DNA of 64,000 bases. Source: Streptoalloteichus tenebrarius. GTDB taxonomy: Bacteria; Actinomycetota; Actinomycetes; Mycobacteriales; Pseudonocardiaceae. Below the pieces are notes generated by a model. The model worked only from the letters and a program-made list of their open reading frames with translations. It was not told the origin of the DNA and did not search any database. A program made the translations under genes and the position numbers. Numbering within the stretch: position 1 is the stretch's first letter; every line of letters starts with the position of its first letter. Location: NCBI RefSeq assembly GCF_024171885.1, contig NZ_JAMTCP010000032.1, forward strand, positions 1 through 64,000, read 5' to 3'. Positions 63,643-64,000 of the stretch are shown piece by piece.

Positions 63643-63979
63643 GCCGACCGCTGTGGACCCGGAGGACGCCAAGATCGTCACGCTGGCCCGATCGGCCCGC
63701 GCCCGCACCGGAGCCGCCGAGGGCGCGGCCGTGCGGGACACCGACGGCCGCACCTACGCCGCGTGCACCGTGGCGTTGCCCTCGCTGAGGCTGACCGCGT
63801 TGCAGGCGGCGGTGGCCGCCGCCGTGGCCAGCGGCGCCGAGGGCCTGGAGGCCGCCGCCGTGGTCACCGACGCCGGCGAGGTGGACGGCGAGTCGCTCGC
63901 GGCCGTCCGCGACCTGGCCCAGGACGCCCCGGTGCTGCGTGCCGACGCGGCCGGGACGGTGCTGGACGTCGTGAGCTGA
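63635..63979 (+). CDS. Cytidine deaminase-like protein lacking catalytic residues
   Basis: A 114-residue protein with the early strands and helix of the deaminase fold ([55 protein letters not shown]). Where active enzymes carry (H/C)AE and PCxxC for zinc, this one has LTALQAA and no cysteine pair, so it is probably not catalytic. It occupies the slot between the CNNM gene and era in actinobacteria. The GTG at 63635 has GGAGGAGGGG upstream and overlaps the CNNM gene by 8 bases. Confidence 0.8.
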   Translation: MAEPTAVDPEDAKIVTLARSARARTGAAEGAAVRDTDGRTYAACTVALPSLRLTALQAAVAAAVASGAEGLEAAAVVTDAGEVDGESLAAVRDLAQDAPVLRADAAGTVLDVVS

Positions 63980-64000
63980 GGATTTTCCGGCTGGCCTGCC

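Overview
This is a very GC-rich chromosomal stretch from a filamentous actinomycete, most likely a Pseudonocardiaceae/Actinosynnemataceae-type organism (Saccharothrix, Actinosynnema, Lentzea relatives). The evidence is many GTG starts, strong third-position G/C bias, a Streptomyces-type subtilisin inhibitor, an RNase Sa-type ribonuclease, a Spo0M homologue, and a housekeeping gene order (holA, rpsT, lepA, sulfur assimilation genes, hemW, hrcA, dnaJ, rsmE, phoH, ybeY, CNNM protein, deaminase-like protein) that follows the order known from mycobacteria and other actinobacteria. Accessory islands are inserted between these conserved landmarks.

Layout. 0-5 kb: a 39-G homopolymer, a DUF4328 protein, threonine synthase under a SAM-I riboswitch, holA, and a secreted subtilisin inhibitor. 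5-15 kb: a sigma factor, rpsT, a TSUP transporter, a secreted PNGase A-like protein, a small MscL-like membrane protein, an SPFH/ribbon-helix-helix pair facing an ABC exporter across a perfect palindrome, an EamA transporter behind a guanidine-I (ykkC) riboswitch, and a methyltransferase. 15-25 kb: lepA, a 42-bp tandem repeat, a TetR/NTF2/MFS unit with operators, an M15 peptidase, a nitronate monooxygenase, an APC permease and a quinone oxidoreductase. 25-26.7 kb: a ribonuclease/barstar pair and an enoyl-CoA hydratase.

26.8-39.4 kb is the most unusual part. It is one minus-strand cluster of seven ADP-ribosylglycohydrolase (ARH/DraG-type) domains in six genes, proteins with SseB-like/type VII secretion-associated modules, and, at its 5' end, a small ADP-ribosyltransferase with STS and ExE motifs. 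Three ARH domains keep the metal-binding aspartates. Four have lost them and look like pseudo-enzymes. These four lie in a two-gene unit duplicated in tandem (period about 2.88 kb) and partly homogenised, apparently by gene conversion. Several members share short helical and linear motifs outside the ARH fold. I read this as an ADP-ribosylation toxin/immunity or signalling island.

39.7-49.3 kb: a secreted protein, then an assimilatory sulfur operon: a cysteine-attenuator leader peptide, sulfite reductase, a 51-aa zinc ribbon, cysH, cysD, cysN, a sulfonate-type ABC transporter and a sirohydrochlorin chelatase-like protein. Most junctions overlap or are only 10-40 bases apart. 49.3-55.6 kb: hemW, spo0M, hrcA, dnaJ and rsmE. 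56.4-58.7 kb: an orphan, strongly degenerate type I-E-like CRISPR array of about 39 repeats with internally duplicated spacers and no cas genes in view. 58.7-64 kb: a membrane protein divergent from a TetR regulator, then HIT, phoH, ybeY, CNNM and a deaminase-like gene; era would be expected just beyond the right edge. I found no tRNA or rRNA genes and no insertion sequences.
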